In this document: positions 1 through 9,800 of the stretch, piece after piece
How the letters are laid out: the number at the start of each line of letters is the position of its first letter
Position numbering within the stretch: the first letter of the stretch is position 1
NCBI RefSeq assembly: GCF_036373705.1
Contig: NC_089867.1
Span: 9,883,001-9,947,000 of the forward strand
Origin: Amia ocellicauda
Taxonomy: Eukaryota > Chordata > Actinopteri > Amiiformes > Amiidae
Length of the DNA stretch: 64,000 nt
Reading direction: 5' to 3'
Translations under genes and position numbers: made by a program
The notes under the pieces: model-generated
The model's input: the letters and a program-made list of their open reading frames with translations, nothing else
Told to the model about the DNA's origin: nothing
Databases searched by the model: none

Positions 1-802
1 GCTTATCCAACTGGAGAACAGAGTTAATATCTAGTCTTTGTCTACATTTTAAAAAAACCTGTCTTGATCATTTTTGTTGTAATCATTATTAATTTGACAG
101 AGGTCAAACCAGGTGCAATCCCCTGTCCCTTAACTGTAAAATTAAATAACCACAAACACATTAGGCCGTTATTATTGGTCTATCTTTAAGACATACATTT
201 TATTTTTCCCGACAGGCCATTGGCCAGGCTAGAGTCACATGGCTTCAGAGGTGGAACCTTTATTGCAGACATGATGTGGAGGAGGAAGAGACCAAGATGA
301 AAAATGAGGTGGGACTATTTTATGATTAAAGCACTAATGATGAACACTACACATACTGTACTGCAGATACTGCATTCGAGATCACATTTTCCCAAGTCCA
401 AGAGTGAAGGAAATCACACAGGATTTAGGTATAGACTAGGGTGATGGTCAGGCTTAATTAAGCATGCAAGTATGGGAGTAGTAGCTTTACTTTTATTTGT
501 AGGCTGTTAATATAATGTTCTATGTCTAGTTTAGAGTTCAGACTTGAGGCTTTGAGTGGGGCTAAGGTTAGGATTAGATTTCCCTTTTAACTTTTACTTC
601 CATTAGGATTAAGGTTGCGTTTCTACAGGGTTCACTTGGGTAGATTGTGGTGGATTCTCTTTGTGTTGTATTCCTCTTTCTGAAGCTCTTTCTGCAACGG
701 AAGATTATTTCTCTTCCTCTGTCACGAATCGATTTCCACCGAAACTGTATTTAAAACAATATCCCTCTAGTACCAAAACTAAATAACCTATATATATATA
801 TA
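1..802. other. Intergenic or intronic DNA, one weak exon-like stretch
   Basis: No gene is recognised here. At 216-308 a 93-base stretch lies between a pyrimidine-rich tract ending in AG (214-215) and a GT (309-310), and it is open in frame for 31 codons. It could be an exon of a gene entering from the left, but the peptide matches no family I know. The rest is AT-rich, without repeats, and ends in a short TA run (791-802) into which the next element is inserted. Confidence 0.4.
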
Positions 803-2020
803 CACTCACCTAAAGGATTATTAGGAACACCATACTAATACTGTGTTTGACCCCCTTTCGCCTTCAGAACTGCCTTAATTCTACATGGCATTGATTCAAC
901 AAGGTGCTGAAAGCATTCTTTAGAAATGTTGGCCCATATTGATAGGATAGCATCTTGCAGTTGATGGAGATTTGTGGGATGCACATCCAGGGCACGAAGC
1001 TCCCGTTCCACCACATCCCAAAGATGCTCTATTGGGTTGAGATCTGGTGACTGTGGGGGCCAGTTTAGTACAGTGAACTCATTGTCATGTTCAAGAAACC
1101 AATTTGAAATGATTCGACCTTTGTGACATGGTGCATTATCCTGCTGGAAGTAGCCATCAGAGGATGGGTACATGGTGGTTATAAAGGGATGGACATGGTC
1201 AGAAACAATGCTCAGGTAGGCCGTGGCATTTAAACGATGCCCAGTTGGCACTAAGGGGCCTAAAGTGTGCCAAGAAAACATCCCCCACACCATTACACCA
1301 CCACCACCAGCCTGCACAGTGGTAACAAGGCATGATGGATCCATGTTATCATTCTGTTTACACCAAATTCTGACTCTACCATCTGAATGTCTCAACAGAA
1401 ATCGAGACTCATCAGACCAGGCAACATTTTTCCAGTCTTCAACTGTCCAATTTTGGTGAGCTTGTGCAAATTGTAGCCTCTTTTTCCTATTTGTAGTGGA
1501 GATGAGTGGTACCCGGTGGGGTCTTCTGCTGTAATAGCCCATCCGCCTCAAGGTTGTACGTGTTGTGGCTTCACAAATGCTTTGCTGCATACCTCGGTTG
1601 TAACGAGTGGTTATTTCAGTCAAAGTTGCTCTTCTATCAGCTTGAATCAGTCGGCCCATTCTCCTCTGACCTCTAGCATCAACAAGGCATTTTCGCCCAC
1701 AGGACTGCCGCATACTGGATGTTTTTCCCTTTTCACACCATTCTTTGTAAACCCTAGAATTGGTTGTGCGTGAAAATCCCAGTAACTGAGCAGATTGTGA
1801 AATACTCAGACCGGCCTGTCTGGCACCAACAACCATGCCATGCTCAAAATGGCTTAAATCACCTTTCTTTCCCATTCAGACATTCAGTTTGGAGTTCAGG
1901 AGATTGTCTTGACCAGGACCACACCCCTAAATGCATTGAAGCAACTGCCATGTGATTGGTTGGTTAGATAATTGCATAAATGAGAAATTGAAAAGGTGTT
2001 CCTAATAATCCTTTAGGTGA

Positions 2021-2023
<3 letters not shown>
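803..2023 (-). mobile_element. Tc1/mariner DD36E (Incomer-like) transposon, apparently complete
   Basis: The 29-base end CACTCACCTAAAGG... at 803-831 is repeated exactly in inverted orientation at 1995-2023. Between the ends lies one uninterrupted transposase gene on the - strand, so the element is about 1.22 kb, a normal Tc1/mariner size. Insertion was into a TA repeat: TA runs flank both sides and the right-hand run extends to about 2075, so the exact TA target duplication cannot be assigned. Identical ends and an open transposase point to recent insertion. The DD36E spacing of the catalytic triad matches the Incomer family of Tc1/mariner elements; that family name is an inference from the spacing. 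Confidence 0.93.
835..1875 (-). CDS. Tc1/mariner transposase, DD36E type, intact
   Basis: A 346-residue transposase with no stop or frameshift, starting at an ATG (1873-1875) just inside one terminal repeat. Residues about 5-120 form the paired helix-turn-helix DNA-binding region that grips the terminal repeats. The catalytic RNase H-like domain follows: first Asp in VAWSDES (D155), second Asp in FQQDNAPC (D246), and Glu in [11 protein letters not shown] (E283). There are 36 residues between the second Asp and the Glu, hence DD36E rather than the usual DD34E of Tc1. The conserved WGMFS strand lies at about 197-201. The enzyme would cut and paste the element at TA sites in the nucleus. All catalytic residues are present, so it could be active, but this cannot be shown from sequence alone. 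Confidence 0.93.
   Translation of the reverse strand: MGKKGDLSHFEHGMVVGARQAGLSISQSAQLLGFSRTTNSRVYKEWCEKGKTSSMRQSCGRKCLVDARGQRRMGRLIQADRRATLTEITTRYNRGMQQSICEATTRTTLRRMGYYSRRPHRVPLISTTNRKKRLQFAQAHQNWTVEDWKNVAWSDESRFLLRHSDGRVRIWCKQNDNMDPSCLVTTVQAGGGGVMVWGMFSWHTLGPLVPTGHRLNATAYLSIVSDHVHPFITTMYPSSDGYFQQDNAPCHKGRIISNWFLEHDNEFTVLNWPPQSPDLNPIEHLWDVVERELRALDVHPTNLHQLQDAILSIWANISKECFQHLVESMPCRIKAVLKAKGGQTQY

Positions 2024-2080
<57 letters not shown>
2024..2080. repeat. TA microsatellite flanking the transposon
   Basis: A run of about 24 TA units directly abuts the right end of the DD36E element; a shorter TA run lies at 791-802 on the left. The element therefore landed inside a TA repeat, consistent with strict TA target choice. 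Confidence 0.9.
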
Positions 2081-2081
<1 letters not shown>

Positions 2082-2422
2082 ATATACAATTAATACAATC
2101 ATTAAAAAAAATTAAGAATCCAGTGGTTTTACTGTGAATTTGAATTTAAAAATCAAAAATCAAAACTAGCGTTCCCTTTGTGTGGCTTTCTCTTCTTAAA
2201 TATCTGAAACCATATACAGTGAGGGAAAAAAGTATTTGATTCCCTGCTGATTTTGTATGTTTGCCCACTGACAAAGAAATGATCAGTCTATAATTTTAAT
2301 GGTAGGTGTATTTTAACAGTGAGAGACAGAATAACAACAAAAAAATCCAGAAAAATGCATTTCAAAAAGTAATAAATTGATTTGCATGTTAATGAGGGAA
2401 ATAAGTATTTGACCCCTTCGAC

Positions 2423-3436
2423 TTAGTACTTGGTGGCAAAACCCTGGTTGGCAATCACAGAGGTCAGACGTTTCTTGTAATTGGCCACCAGGTTTGCACA
2501 CATCTCAGCAGGGATTTTGTCCCACTCCTCTTTGCAGATCCTCTCCAAGTCATTAAGGTTTCGAGGCTGACGTTTGGCAACTCGAACCTTCAGCTCCCTC
2601 CACAGATTTTCTATGGGATTAAGGTCTGGAGACTGGCTAGGCCACTCTAGGACCTTAATGTGCTTCTTCTTGAGCCACTCCTTTGTTGCCTTGGCTGTGT
2701 GTTTTGGGTCATTGTCATGCTGGAATACCCATCCACGACCCATTTTCAATGCCCTGGCTGAGGGCAGGAGGTTCTCACCCAAGATTTGACGGTACATGGC
2801 CCCGTCCATCGTCCCTTTGATGCGGTGCAGTTGTCCTGTCCCCTTAGCAGAAAAACACCCTCAAAGCATAATGTTTCCACCTCCATGTTTGACGGTGGGG
2901 ATGGTGTTCTTGGGGTCATTCCTCCTCCTCCAAACACGGCGAGTTGAGTTGATGCCAAAGAGCTCGATTTTGGTCTCATCTGACCACAACACTTTCACCT
3001 AGTTCTCCTCTGAATCATTCAGATGTTCATTGGCAAACTTCAGACGGGCCTGTACATGTGCTTTCTTGAGCAGGGGGACCTTGCGGGCGCTGCAGGATTT
3101 CAGTCCTTCATGGCGTAGTGTGTTACCAATTGTTTTCTTGGTGACTATGGTCCCAGCTGCCTTGAGATCATCAACAAGATCCTCCCATGTAGTTCTGGGC
3201 TAATTCCTCACCGTTCTCATGATCATTGAAACTCCACGAGGTGAGATCTTGCATGGAGCCCCAGACCGAGGGAGACTGACAGTTATTTTGTGTTTCTTCC
3301 ATTTGCGAATAATCGCACCAACTGTTGTCACCTTCTCACCAAGCTGCTTGGCGATAGTCTTGTAGCCCATTCCAGCCTTGTGTAGGTCTACAATCTTGTC
3401 CCTGACATCCTTGGACAGCTCTTTGGTCTTGGCCAT
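2423..3436 (-). pseudogene. Tc1 transposase pseudogene, DD34E, three nonsense codons
   Basis: One reading frame of 338 codons runs from ATG at 3434-3436 to the stop at 2423-2425 with no frameshift, but three in-frame stops break it: TAG at 3200-3202, TAG at 2999-3001 and TGA at 2861-2863. The last two sit where the flanking residues suggest Trp (the second in the conserved strand before GCFSAKG), so G-to-A changes are likely. The N-terminal helix-turn-helix (from [10 protein letters not shown]) and the catalytic motifs [16 protein letters not shown] and [10 protein letters not shown] are all preserved. There are 34 residues between the second Asp and the Glu. No full-length protein can be made. 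The state implies an older insertion than its neighbour. Confidence 0.92.
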
Positions 3437-3470
3437 GGTGGAGAGTTTGGAATCTGATTGATTGATTGCT

Positions 3471-3585
3471 TCTGGCTCCCATGTGTCTTTTATACAGGTA
3501 ACGAGCTGAGATTAGGAGCACTCCCTTTAAGAGAGTGCTCCTAATCTCAGCTCGTTACCTGTATAAAAGACACATGGGAGCCAGA
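3471..3585. repeat. Perfect 53-bp inverted repeat inside the Tc1 element
   Basis: Bases 3471-3523 are the exact reverse complement of 3533-3585, separated by a 9-base loop. The repeat lies between the transposase start codon (3436) and the element's right terminal repeat, so it would be the 5' leader of a transposase transcript. It would fold into a very stable hairpin. I believe the same inverted stretch occurs in other copies of this family, so it is probably a family trait rather than a local rearrangement. Confidence 0.9.
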
Positions 3586-3807
3586 AATCTTGCTGATTGA
3601 TAGGGGATCAAATACTTATTTCCCTCATTAACATGCAAATCAATTTATAACTTTTTTGAAATGCGTTTTTCTGGATTTTGTTGTTGTTATTCTGTCTCTC
3701 ACTGTTAAAATACACCTACCATTAAAATTATAGACTGATCATTTCTTTGTCAGAGGGCAAATGTACAAAATCAGCAGGGGATCAAATACTTTTTTCCCCT
3801 CACTGTA

Positions 3808-4836
3808 TGTAGCTAATTTAGTGTAGTAAAACACAAAAAAGTCATTTTAGCTGCCAACAATCGAGGTATGATAAGACAATAAATAAGATGAAGTGAGCTT
3901 GCCTACTGAAAGAAAAAAGGCTAGAAAAAAATTATTTATATCAGATTTACACACATTGTTCTGGGATGTAACAATCGCTTTCCTTAATTTAGCTAATTGA
4001 ATCGTTATCATTTCATATGCAAAATACATGTCTCTCTTATAATTGATTCTAATTAATATATCCACCCCTACATAGTGAAGGTACGCACGCATAAGTTCCA
4101 AAGGCCTTTAAATTACAGTGTACTATACCGCCAGAGCAGAAATGAAGGATAAAGCTTACAATCCCGCCACAGCTGCACTGGTTTACCGGATCTACATGTT
4201 GTCACTTCGAAATTTGGAAACTTGCTCGCTGTCAGGCAGCTGCAATTTTAGAGTTGATCTGTAATGTTATTAACAGTGCTTAACTTCTGTCAGGTTATCA
4301 CATCACCCACGCATACAGTACGCCACTGTCAACGAAATCCAGCAAGGCAAATTGGATAACAATACTTGTACAAGAACAGCCCCTGCGATAGTAGCACAGA
4401 GCTATGTGGGTCCTCTTAAATAATTAGTGGCACAACCAGTTCTCCCATATACAGTGGATTTTGAAGTTAATGAAACGGAAGAAAAAAAAAATGAATGTGT
4501 GGCATTGAAATGTGGACTTTTAAAAATATATACTGAAATGAAAATAAAGCATTCTTATTAGGTAAAGTGGCAGTTTAACTTTTGTTGCCATAAACAAGAC
4601 TGAATATGAACCCCTCATTCATAGTGTTTAAGCTGAACCCACAGTTCAGTAAGTTCATATCAGTGCAGAAGACATCTCCCCACCACTTGCTCCTCCCAGC
4701 TGACCACATGCAAGCAGAACAAGAAGCTCTTCAAACACTGTGGTGAACAGCAGTTAATCATGGTCTCAACTTGTTACTGGGTTGCATTTGTAAGGGTCAA
4801 GAGTTATTCAGCCTGCCCCCCCGCCCAGTCCCTAGC
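3808..4836. other. Intergenic DNA with nothing recognised
   Basis: Single-copy-looking, AT-rich DNA. The only open frame is short, lies on the - strand, has no recognisable family and looks like chance. Confidence 0.5.
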
Positions 4837-4843
4837 TATAAAA
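4837..4843 (+). promoter_or_regulatory. Candidate TATA box
   Basis: TATAAAA follows a C-rich stretch (about 4816-4832) and lies 110 bases before an ATG in a good Kozak context (aaaccATGG at 4953). A start site near 4867 would be expected. It supports the gene model that follows, but TATA-like strings are common in AT-rich DNA. Confidence 0.35.
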
Positions 4844-4952
4844 GGGATTTCAGCTTTATTTAACTCAAGGAAATAGGTCAGAAAGCAACAGCCTCTAAGC
4901 TGTAAAGATCGGACAGCCGCATACCATTAAAGCGGAGCTTCATCTGTAAACC

Positions 4953-6085
4953 ATGGAGTCCCATTACGAAACGGACAGAGTATGAGTTGCAACCACACCA
5001 CAGGTTACTGGGGCCAGCTAACATGAATTAAATAAACAGCAGCTCTGACTTGCTTGTCTGTGGTTTGCCATTGTGAGCCAAGTCGTTGAAAACTCAGTGT
5101 TGAGTCCATTCAAAGCAGAGCCATCCATGAATGTGAAACCCTAAGAACGGTAACTATTAAACTGCAAATTTATTTTCTTCTTCTTTTTCTTATTAATTTT
5201 ATTCATGGATTTACTTATGTGTTTGAATCTCCCGAGGTGAACCTTTATAAAACAGATCATACACAATGGAAATAATCTAGTGCTGACCCTCACTGGGTTG
5301 ATTTTCTTGTACCATCACATCTCAGGACAAGACAGTTTGATCTCTCCTTCCTGCTGGGTTCAGGGGACATCCCCTATTTAATGTTGCTTCGACTTAGCCT
5401 GCTAATCTGCATTCTTGTGCTTTTATTGTAGCTCAGTCCACATGAACAAGCCCCAGGGGGGAGGAACCATGCTGCTTCAGTGGAGACCGGAACAGAAGCA
5501 GGCCTCTGGAAATTTTTGGTACGGCGAGTCAGCTGGTGTTGTGAATCAGGCCGCCACAGTGTCGGGTACGGCTACTTCACAACACCAGGGTCGCACCCTA
5601 CTACAGCCAACACCCAAGAACCACCCAGCAACTGTTTTCCAGCTCCCATGACCATGTCTTTAACGTAAGGGCATTCAGTGGTGCAGAATTCAGTCATAAG
5701 CATTATTTTGGATTCTGTCTAGAGCCAGCAACGTTATAAATGCACCTTTTAATTCAGAAGTGTTCAGTATATTTAAGTATTTTACCCACATATTTTTTTT
5801 TTATTTCCTCTTATTTTCCTTTATTGTGATATCTCATTCACATTGGAGAGCAGTGTTAATTTAACTCCAGGGTAAAGAGCTGATCTTTATATTGATTTAA
5901 GTGTAGTTTATAATATAATATTTTTTCTTCTGAAAACAGGACATCATGCTTATATTTCATATTATGTAGAATATATCACTGAATGTACAATAAATACAAT
6001 TAAATAATAATAACAATAATAATAATAAAATGTCAAGCTTCAAATTGTGAGTATTGTTTTTCTTTTTCTCAGGAGGGCATTGTAA
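4953..6085 (+). CDS. Hypothetical small three-exon gene (unrecognised)
   Basis: A tentative model. Exon 1 is 4953-4979 (MESHYETDR, then donor GTATGA). Exon 2 is 5432-5664, with acceptor TTTTATTGTAG and donor GTAAGG. Exon 3 starts at 6073 after the strong acceptor TTTCTTTTTCTCAG and reaches a TAA at 6083-6085. Phases fit (0, then 2) and the total is 90 codons plus stop. The predicted protein is small, rich in Ser, Thr, Pro and His, and has the segment LWKFLVRRVSWCC in its middle; no signal peptide, membrane span or known domain is visible. Exon 2 is also open in a second frame (from 5415), so which frame, if any, is used is unclear. It could instead be a non-coding transcript or chance. No family is recognised. 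Confidence 0.25.
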
Positions 6086-9000
6086 GATACCAACAATTAA
6101 ATACATCAACAAAATCTTGGTAGAATTTTGGAAATATTTTTTAAACATTTAAAACGAACTGGTATTTGGCATTAATCAGTTGTTTTATTGTAGATTTTAC
6201 CGATATCACACACATAGGCAGAGTAGGGGAACTGGCCTTTTGTTATGTCACCTCCTTCCTTGAACTTCCTTGAAATTTGAAATATACTAATAAAATCAAA
6301 TAGGAACAATTCACAAATGCTTTTCAATTCAATTACAACAATGTGTGGAAGCGAGACGTCTTAGGAAAGTATTATTGGGTAGACAGACATGCATTTAAAA
6401 GCCTTGTCTGGGAGCTAATGAAGACAAACCATTAAAGTTATTCTTCTGTCAAGACGCATACAGTCGACTTTCAGTACTACTTATGAGCACCATTAATGGC
6501 AAACATTTTAATGTAATATCTACAATAAAAGGTAAATTAAGACTTTATGCGGTTTTCAGTCTTTGCCCCTTATTTATACCATGATCCACACTCCTGACAG
6601 CCTCCGTTTATAAGTAGTACACGCTATTAAACTTCCTTTATGCTTCACGGACACCAGCCAATTGTTCATGATGGTAATGGTGGCTACTAATTCCAATTTT
6701 CTGATGCTCCCCACTGTAACAGTGCTTTGCAGACACAGAACAATACTGTTACTATGAATTTTCCCAGGAAGAAAACTTCCAAGTATATGTAGATGATAAA
6801 CGTAATCCAACTGCATGACTTTGAAGAATAAAATGTTAACAAACCAAAAAAAAACAATAATACTGAAATTAAAATCAAGCACACTTTAAAATTAAAAAAA
6901 TATGGATTTTTATATTAAAAGTCATGTGATAATCAGTCAAAATGGGATTTATTGGATGGGTTATTCTATCTGTAACTGGAATTAGGACACTGAGCAGAAA
7001 CAAAGCATTTATTAAAATCAGTTTTCAGATAGTTCACACTAGGTTAAGGTTCAAGGTTGTAAGGCTACATTCATAAGTTTAACCACGTTGCCAGTTCAAG
7101 TAAAAGGCTTATAATTCAGTTATAATCAGATTTATTCTTGGAGTTAAGTGTTGCTGAAGGGGTAATATTTGACCTCCCAGACACTTTATGGAGGCCTTAT
7201 ATTATTGTTGAATATCCCTGTGAAAGCATTTTAAGACAGGAGGAATTTAGTTTATGTATATTAAACACATAGACAGTTTTCTGAAAGGATTGTGTTACAT
7301 AAAACTCATGTCTACTCATAATATTTTGGGTATTGTGGTAGAGGCAACACAAGGTTTATCAGATTGAAGACTGGATTAGGTCTGGCAACGTGTAGATTTC
7401 ATTCATGATTATCCTAGCAGGTCACAGTAGCCTTTTGGTTCATTCGCTATTCCTGCAACCGTGTTTATGAAAATACAAATAAAATATTAAATTCCCAGTT
7501 GTTTCTAGGGCTGTTTTAGTTTGAATTATTTACCGATGACGCCACATTAGCTACTAGTGTATAGATTTCAATGAAAATCCTATTTATTATTATTTTTTCT
7601 ACTTGCATGAAACATGTGTAACAGGGTTATAATTAAGAGTTGTTCTTTGTTTACACAGTTTCAGTTTTTTCGTTTGAAATGTATTCACTTTATTTATTGC
7701 ATGGTTTCTTTTGTTTAATGTTATTTCACTAGGTGAACTCCCCTCCCCTGTCTGCTCTAACTAGCAAACGTATTAATCGATTGTTAATGGGATAATTGGG
7801 AACAGCTTTTTGCTTTGGTATAAAACTCCTGTTTTTGGCTGTTTCGGGATAGCAATCGTGGAGTGAGGGAGATGAAGGGAACCGAAAATTAAGAAACTAA
7901 GACTAAAGATGTATTTAAATAGAAAAATAATATATTTGACTGGTGGTGTTATGGAGAAATTGGGTATTTTAAACAAACGCGCGAAGGAAAGCCTCGGGAA
8001 TAGCGAATTGGTAAAACCCTTGATGTTACCACGGTGTTCAGTAACATTTAAAAAACCCAACTATAAAGTAGTAAAGACACCAGGACAGTGACCTAACAGT
8101 TTGGTTATAATAAAAAGTTACGACTACAGTTGAGTTTGTCAAAAGTATATATTCGTATGTATATAATAATATCTAATAAATAATAGACTTAAACTTACGC
8201 TGGTCAAATGTTCGCTGGTGGTTGTTCCTCCGTGACTTGTCTTGCACAGCTTACAAGTTACATTCAGCTTTGTTGAGGGAATCTTTTGTGCATTTAGCAC
8301 ACACACACACACAACAAACAAACAAACAAACAAACAAAAAATGTTTTTTGAGACGTTTGTTTTCCATTTATATTACTTTGCTACATTTAAACCATTTGCT
8401 TTAAAGATGGCGGATAAAGAAAACCGATATCTCCGAATAACACGGAGTGGTCCACGTGCAGGCTGGCAGGGCGTTCGGGGTCTTTTCCACAAAAGGATAA
8501 AAGCAAAACAAACATCAGTGAGGGTTGTATTTTCAAATCTGGTCCAATGCCTGCTGACACAACAGTGGCCCAAGTAATGGGCTGTTTATGACGGTTTTGA
8601 ACTTTGGTATATAGCAACTTTTATTTAAGTAATGGGCATTACACGAATCAAATGTTTTAATTTAGGCCATGAGAGGCATCTGAATTGTGGTTTAGTATTC
8701 AAACATTAAAATATATATATATATTTATGTGAACCGTCGAGGGTTTCACCTGGGATTTTCGCATCACTGAGGTATACCAAGCAGTACAAACTGCTTGATT
8801 AATTTGATGTTAATAAGGAGTTACAGGTGAGTCTTTTCCTTACAGATTTCAGTTGCCCATTTGTGCAACTACAGCTAGTATTTAACTGTATTCTCAGTCT
8901 AAAAAAAGATTTCTGGAAATCCACAGCAGGTTAAGTCTTTCTACTTTAATATCTCAGCATGATCCACAGGAGCAGGTTAAACAGTCATATCAATAATGCA

Positions 9001-9348
9001 GTGTACACTGCAGACTATTATTGCCAGTCTAGAGTAAGACATTGCTGCTTCATACACAGTTAAACAACATAGAACAGACAACTTTATCATGTGTCACCCT
9101 AACCACTTTTTATCACTTAGTCACATTTCTACAATAAAAGAGCTCTTGACGTGTCTGGGTTAATAGTACCAGACTTATTTCTCAGCTGGCTGCACTTTGT
9201 CGTAACAGCTGGACAGATCCTAAAGGACTATCATAAATTTACCTCAAGTTAGTCATTGAACTCTAGTCATTTTATGTTTTCTCCTCTGTCTCTCTCTCTC
9301 TGTTCCCAAGTATTTATATAAATTCCAAAATAAGTGTAAGGAAATATA
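6086..9348. other. Intergenic DNA; simple repeats and one micro-ORF
   Basis: No recognised gene. Simple repeats lie at about 8300-8340 (CA then CAAA units). At 8407 an ATG in a strong Kozak context (aaagATGG) opens a frame of 57 codons beginning MADKENRYLRITRSG; its first 37 codons end at a possible donor (GTGAGG at 8518). No downstream exon with a recognisable product was found, so I do not call it a gene. Confidence 0.45.
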
Positions 9349-9800
9349 CACCGATCAGCCAAAACATTATGACCACCTGCCTAATATTGTGTAGGTCCCC
9401 CTTTTGCCGCCAAAACAGCCCTGACCCGTCGAGGCATGGACTCCACTAGACCTCTGAAGGTGTGCTGTGGTATCCGGAACCAAGACGTTAGCAGCAAATC
9501 CTTTAAGTCCTGTAAGTTACAAGGTGGGGCCTCCATGGATCGGACTTGTTTGTCCAGCACATCCCACAGATGCTCGATTGGATTGAGATCTGGGGAATTT
9601 GGAGGCCAAGTCAACACCTTGAACTCGTGATTCATCAGACCAGGCCACCTTCTTCCATTGCTCCGTGGTCCAGTTCTGATGCTCACGTGCCCATTGTAGG
9701 TGCTTTCGGCAGCGGACCGGGGTCAGCGTGGGCACCCTGACTGATCTGCAACTCCTTGGTTAATGAGCTGTTGAATCCTGAACATTTAAGACTCAACACT
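9349..9800 (-). mobile_element. Tc1/mariner fragment, internally deleted
   Basis: Starts with a Tc1-type end (CACCGATCAGCCAAAACATT) at 9349 preceded by TA. On the - strand it encodes the transposase C-terminus ([12 protein letters not shown]... ending GGPTQY at 9381) and, upstream, QWAREHQNW and VAWSDES around the first catalytic Asp. The two blocks are fused at about 9630, so the region with the second Asp is missing. The far terminal repeat is not found and homology fades by about 9800. The protein resembles the DD36E transposase at 835-1875 but is a different subfamily. It is dead. Confidence 0.85.

Larger units (their letters stand above)
2217..3805 (-). mobile_element. Tc1-type transposon with long terminal repeats, DD34E, inactivated
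   Basis: The element starts CAGTGAGGGAAAAAAGTATT at 2217 and ends with the inverted form at 3805, with TA at 2215-2216 and 3806-3807 as target duplication. The inverted repeats are long, roughly 2217-2420 and 3600-3805, and share the motif of a pyrimidine-rich strip, a GATCATTTCTTTGTCA block and a TTAATGAGGGAAATAAGTATTTGA-like inner block, with scattered differences. Total length is 1589 bases. Inside are a broken transposase gene on the - strand and a 53-bp-arm hairpin in its leader. It resembles a Tc1 family abundant in many fish genomes, recognised from memory. Confidence 0.93.

Noticed and set aside
835-1955. Open frames on the + strand at 1223-1459, 1516-1773 and 1764-1955
   Set aside because: They are the reverse strand of the intact transposase gene and have no family resemblance.
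7773-8091. Overlapping open frames of 95 and 60 codons on opposite strands
   Set aside because: No recognisable domain, AT-rich codons and no splice context; likely chance.
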